From positions 124,001-188,000 of the forward strand of contig NZ_JACHXO010000004.1 in the NCBI RefSeq assembly GCF_014192155.1: a DNA stretch of 64,000 bases. Direction: 5' to 3'. Positions 60,675 through 64,000 of the stretch are shown here, one piece after another. The notes under the pieces are model-generated. The model worked only from the letters and a program-made list of their open reading frames with translations. It did not search any database and had not been told where the DNA came from. This DNA is from Roseateles terrae (lineage in GTDB: Bacteria; Pseudomonadota; Gammaproteobacteria; Burkholderiales; Burkholderiaceae_C). A program made the position numbers and the translations under genes. Position 1 is the stretch's first letter. Every line of letters starts with the position of its first letter.

Positions 60675-62723
60675 ATGAGACTTCGCATGCATAACAGCGC
60701 CTTTAGCGCCCCTGTTCCGGCCATTGGTGGCCTGACTCGATTGGCCCGCCAGGCGGGTGCGACCGTGATGGCTTGTGTTTTGAGCACAGGTCTGCTGACG
60801 GCGCATGCGGCGGATAACGAGACGACCAATTCCAGTTCGTCGTCCTATCAGTCCAGCGGCGATGGATCGACCGGACCCGTCCGATTGAATACAGGGCGCA
60901 CCACGTCGGAAAGCGGACAAAGCACCACCTCGACAGGCTCGATGGTCCAGCGCCAGCGCTATGTCCCCAATGAGTTCGAGATCTACGTCAACAAGCAGTT
61001 GGGGATCGACCTCCAGTTGCTGGAAGAACAGCAAAAGCTGGACCGGCAGGCCGAGCGAACCAGCACGCTCACGGCTCAGAACGCAATGACCGGCTCCACT
61101 ACAAAGCGGATCAATCCCGACAACGTCGTGCGGCGACTGGGGGCCGATCTCATCCTTGACGAATCCCTGACCGGCAACGCAATTGCCGATGGTCCGCGGG
61201 AAGCCCCTGCAGACTATTTGATCGGCATTGGCGATGAAGTCCAAATTACGCTGTGGGGGTCCGTCGACGCCGATTTGCGACTGACGGTTGACCGGAGCGG
61301 TCGCGTGACGGTTCCGCGCGTAGGTCCCATCCTCGTGGCCGGCGTCCGCTACGGCGACCTGAATGAATTGGTGCGCTCACGCGTGGCGCAGGTCTTCAAG
61401 AATTTCCAGGTGAGCACAACGCTGGGCAAGCTGCGGTCGATCCGCATCTATGTCACGGGGTTCGTGGCCAAGCCCGGCGCTTACACGGTAAGCAGCCTGG
61501 CGACCTTGGTCTCCGGGCTGATCCGTGCCGGTGGCCCGTCGGGGTCTGGCAGCTTCCGTAACATCGAGCTGCGCCGTGACGGCCAGCTGGTCGCGCAATT
61601 TGATGCCTATGACTTCCTTCTGAAAGGCGACAAGGCGGCCGACCGTCCGCTTCAAGCGGAAGACGTGATTCATGTCGGCCCGATCGGCCCGCAAGTGGCC
61701 ATTCTTGGTAGCGTCAACAAACCCGCCATCGGTGAACTGAAGCCGACCGAGACGGTGGACGACGTGCTTGCCATGGCCGGTGGATTCAGCGCTGTGGCGG
61801 ACCGGAGCCGGATCGCCGTCGAACGCCTGAGCGAGCGCATCGAGCGCCGCATCACTGAACTGGCACTGCCGCAGCAACTCAAGGCCAGCGTCACCAATGG
61901 TGACGTGCTGCGCGTCTTCAGCAGCGTCAATGCGGAACTGCCGCAATACAAGCAGTACAAGCGCGTGCAGGTCGAAGGCGAAGTCGCCCGGCCGGGGGAA
62001 TATGTCCTGCCCCCGAATGCAACTGTCGTGGATGCCGTCGCGGCAGCCGGCGGCCTGACCCCGCAAGCCTACGTTTTTGGGACGGACTTTTCCCGCGAGA
62101 GTGTGCGTCGCTCGCAGCAGGAAAATTACGACCGCGCCCTGCGGGATCTGGAAACCGAATTCACCCGCAGCACCTCGACGCAGCGCACGGCCAATGCCGA
62201 TGAAGCTCAGGCCCAGGCCGCGCGAGCCAGCAACACCACCCGCCTGGTGGAACGGCTGCGGGCAGTGCGCCCGACGGGCCGGATCGTGCTGCAGCTGGAA
62301 CCCGACGCCACGGCCTTGCCGCCCCTCACGGTGGAAAGCGGTGATCGACTGTTGATCCCAGCACGCCCCAACACTGTGGGTGTTTTCGGGAGCGTGTTCA
62401 ACGGCGGCAGCTATCTGCTGACAGAAGGCAGCTCCGTGGATGACGTGCTCAAGCTGGCCGGTGGCCCGACGCGGGGCGCCGATCCTGGCAGCATGTTTGT
62501 GTTGCGTGCCAACGGCAGCGTCATCAGCGCCCGGCAATCCAACAGCGGATGGTTCGGCTTCAACTCTGCGATGTCCAGCCTGCCCGCATTGCCCGGAGAT
62601 ACCGTCTTTGTTCCGGAAGAACTCAACAAGACCACGTTCATCCAGGAGGCGAAGGACTGGACGCAGATCCTGTATCAGTTCGGCCTGGGCGTTGCGGCCC
62701 TGCAAACCTTGAAGAACAACTGA
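60675..62723 (+). CDS. SLBB-domain polysaccharide export protein (Wza-like)
   Basis: A ~682-residue outer-membrane export channel component for capsule or EPS. A signal peptide (about 1-46, ends TAHA-A) is followed by a Ser-rich linker, a coil (QLLEEQQKLDRQAE) and a poly_export domain (GDEVQITLWGSVDADLRLTVDRSGRVTVPRVGPI). Several SLBB domains follow (VTGFVAKPGAYTVSSLATLVSGLIRAGGP; VEGEVARPGEYVLPPNATVVDAVAAAGG; FGSVFNGGSYLLTEGSSVDDVLKLAGGP). Starts at 60675 or 60687 are both possible; neither has a strong ribosome binding site. Ends by one-base overlap with the Wzz gene. Confidence 0.92.
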   Translation: MRLRMHNSAFSAPVPAIGGLTRLARQAGATVMACVLSTGLLTAHAADNETTNSSSSSYQSSGDGSTGPVRLNTGRTTSESGQSTTSTGSMVQRQRYVPNEFEIYVNKQLGIDLQLLEEQQKLDRQAERTSTLTAQNAMTGSTTKRINPDNVVRRLGADLILDESLTGNAIADGPREAPADYLIGIGDEVQITLWGSVDADLRLTVDRSGRVTVPRVGPILVAGVRYGDLNELVRSRVAQVFKNFQVSTTLGKLRSIRIYVTGFVAKPGAYTVSSLATLVSGLIRAGGPSGSGSFRNIELRRDGQLVAQFDAYDFLLKGDKAADRPLQAEDVIHVGPIGPQVAILGSVNKPAIGELKPTETVDDVLAMAGGFSAVADRSRIAVERLSERIERRITELALPQQLKASVTNGDVLRVFSSVNAELPQYKQYKRVQVEGEVARPGEYVLPPNATVVDAVAAAGGLTPQAYVFGTDFSRESVRRSQQENYDRALRDLETEFTRSTSTQRTANADEAQAQAARASNTTRLVERLRAVRPTGRIVLQLEPDATALPPLTVESGDRLLIPARPNTVGVFGSVFNGGSYLLTEGSSVDDVLKLAGGPTRGADPGSMFVLRANGSVISARQSNSGWFGFNSAMSSLPALPGDTVFVPEELNKTTFIQEAKDWTQILYQFGLGVAALQTLKNN

Positions 62724-63862
62724 TGACCGGATTGCCTTCCATGTCCGCAGCTCTCTCCTCCACACAGCCGATCGACGGCGGCCCCGACCAGGGGGCCTCC
62801 CTCCGGGTTGGCGCCACCCTCCTGGCCCACTGGCGCCTGTTGATCGTCGGGCCGATTGCCGCGGGTGCGCTGGCGCTGGGCGTCACTTACCTGATGGACC
62901 CGATCTACACGGCCAAGACCACCTTCCTGCCCCCGCAACAGCAACAAGGTGCAGCAGCAGCAGCCCTGCAATCACTGGGCGCGCTGGCGAGCCTGGCGGG
63001 TGGCTCCGGAGCGGTCAAGACCCCGGGGGACCAATATGTGGCCTTCATGCAGAGCGTGACCGTCGAAGACCGGATCGTTGACAAGTTCAAGCTGATGGAG
63101 CCTGCCAAGGCGAAGTACCGGTTCGAGGCACGTAATTTCCTCAGGAAGTCGGCGCGGATCGAACTGGGCAAAAAGGATGGGCTGATCAGTGTGGAGGTCG
63201 ACTCGAAAGACCCTCAATTGGCCGCGGACATCGCCAACCAATATGTGGAAGAGCTGCGCCACATGACGGCAGGTCTTTCGCTGACCGAAGCCCAGCAACG
63301 GCGCGCGTTTTTCGAGGACCAGCTCAAGCAATCCAAGGAGCAGCTCACGCGCGCGCAGCAGGACCTGCAGACGGTGGGCTTCAACCCGGGCGCGCTGAAG
63401 ACCGAGCCCCGGGCAGCAGCGGACAACTACGCACGGGTCAAGGCGGAGCTCACCGCAGCCGAAGTGCGACTGCAGTCCCTGCGTCGATCCCTGACCGATA
63501 AAGCGCCTGAGGTCCAGCAGCAGTCCGCCGTCATCGGCGCCCTGCGCAGCGAACTCAACCGGCTCGAAGGCAGCAGCAGCACCAACGGGACCGATTACAT
63601 CGGTAAGTACCGAGAATTCAAGTATCAGGAGTCGCTGTTTGAGCTGTTCTCCAAGCAGTACGAATTGGCTCGGCTGGACGAAAGCAGGGAGGGATTCCTC
63701 ATTCAGGTGATCGACCCGGCCCTGAAGCCGGAATACAAAAGCAAGCCCAAGCGAGCCCAGATCGCACTGGTGACGGCCTTTGCCACCGGGCTGGCGCTGT
63801 GCGCCTTTCTGCTGCTGCGCCAGTCCAGGCGGCTCAAGCCCCTGCCTGCTGCAGGGGTCTGA
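62723..63862 (+). CDS. Wzz-type polysaccharide chain-length/export inner-membrane protein
   Basis: A 379-residue co-polymerase. A transmembrane helix near 35-58 (LLIVGPIAAGALALGVTYLM) and one at the C-terminus (about 345-365) flank a large periplasmic domain with Wzz features and a coiled coil (RRAFFEDQLKQSKEQLTRAQQDLQ). The Pro-rich element before the second helix (DPALKPEYKSKPKRA) is the Wzz signature. No cytoplasmic kinase domain is present, so it is a Wzz without BY-kinase. The ATG overlaps the SLBB stop. Confidence 0.9.
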   Translation: MTGLPSMSAALSSTQPIDGGPDQGASLRVGATLLAHWRLLIVGPIAAGALALGVTYLMDPIYTAKTTFLPPQQQQGAAAAALQSLGALASLAGGSGAVKTPGDQYVAFMQSVTVEDRIVDKFKLMEPAKAKYRFEARNFLRKSARIELGKKDGLISVEVDSKDPQLAADIANQYVEELRHMTAGLSLTEAQQRRAFFEDQLKQSKEQLTRAQQDLQTVGFNPGALKTEPRAAADNYARVKAELTAAEVRLQSLRRSLTDKAPEVQQQSAVIGALRSELNRLEGSSSTNGTDYIGKYREFKYQESLFELFSKQYELARLDESREGFLIQVIDPALKPEYKSKPKRAQIALVTAFATGLALCAFLLLRQSRRLKPLPAAGV

Positions 63863-63915
63863 GGCCGAAAATCGACATGGTAGACTTGGGTGCGCTCAAA
63901 CGTTGAACACACCCC

Positions 63916-64000
63916 GTGCCGCCTTCCGTCACCAACGAACTCGACTACGCACTTCTCCAGCAGATCGAGGATCACACTGAAATCAGCCAACGCGCCCTCG
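63916..64000 (+). CDS. Start of an EPS-associated MarR-like regulator (cut by window end)
   Basis: Only the first 28 codons are visible: a GTG start, then PPSVTNELDYALLQQIEDH and TEISQRAL, which is the beginning of a winged helix-turn-helix of the EPS-associated MarR family (their pattern is LRLLxxxPxxSQREL). The gene is 53 nt after the Wzz gene and continues outside. Identification rests on 28 residues and on context. Confidence 0.55.
   Translation, partial: MPPSVTNELDYALLQQIEDHTEISQRAL

Overview
The window is about 67% GC, fully packed with bacterial genes and shows no phage, insertion sequence, CRISPR or rRNA/tRNA. Gene content and order (yceD-rpmF-plsX-fabH-fabD-fabG-acpP-fabF ... mucD-lepA-lepB-rnc-era-recO-pdxJ-acpS-nagZ, and rluC divergent from rne) are those of a betaproteobacterial chromosome. 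The protein style fits Burkholderiales, most probably the Roseateles/Mitsuaria/Rubrivivax neighbourhood. That placement is an inference from gene order and remembered family sequences, not from a database search.

Layout. 1-1530: end of a glycerol-3-phosphate/glycerophosphodiester import operon (ugpC, ugpQ). 1727-6775: a GNAT acetyltransferase, an MFS exporter, a 0.9 kb non-coding stretch with simple repeats, a cytoplasmic-type gamma-glutamyltransferase and a small Lys/His/Ala-rich secreted protein. 7063-17555: an iron and heme block. bfd and bfr (iron storage and release) face a complete heme uptake operon hemP-hmuR-hmuS-hmuT-hmuU-hmuV-tonB, followed by a coiled-coil DUF2325 protein. A Fur-like box sits on the hemP promoter. 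17587-28869: mixed housekeeping and accessory genes: a SnoaL-like/MarR pair, a YihY/BrkB membrane protein, a VOC protein, a small XRE protein, a hybrid histidine kinase, a CsgG-like lipoprotein, a ChaN lipoprotein, an SppA-type protease, a Rieske protein, a Gph-like phosphatase and RluC.

28870-37668: a long leader and rne (RNase E), a POT peptide transporter, a LysR/MFS divergent pair and a DJ-1/PfpI protein. 37691-46005 (minus strand): nagZ, acpS, pdxJ, recO, era, rnc, a DUF4845 protein, lepB and lepA, tightly spaced with several 4-bp overlaps. 46006-46621: an unusual non-coding interval with a candidate small RNA, a perfect DnaA box and a large hairpin. 46622-55917 (minus strand): mucD, a YgfX-like membrane protein, fabF, acpP, fabG, fabD, fabH, plsX, rpmF, yceD. 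This is the fatty-acid/phospholipid initiation cluster. 56145-59339: a YceF/Maf pyrophosphatase, an RsmI-like methyltransferase and a DEAD-box helicase. 59428-64000: the start of an exopolysaccharide locus: a WecA-like initiating transferase, an SLBB export protein, a Wzz-like chain-length protein and the first codons of an EPS-associated regulator.

The most noteworthy points are: the heme operon with a promoter that predicts a leaderless hemP mRNA; the DUF2325 protein tied to heme uptake; a heme receptor whose FRAP-NPNL loop has Tyr instead of His; absence of rpoE-rseA-rseB from its usual place between fabF and mucD; a promoter-plus-terminator unit upstream of lepA that looks like a ~64 nt sRNA; a run of six inverted repeats upstream of acpP; an Era GTPase with a ~115-residue acidic extension; and a PdxJ of the variant NVNKV/HPRPD type. 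No single obviously new defence or mobile system was found.
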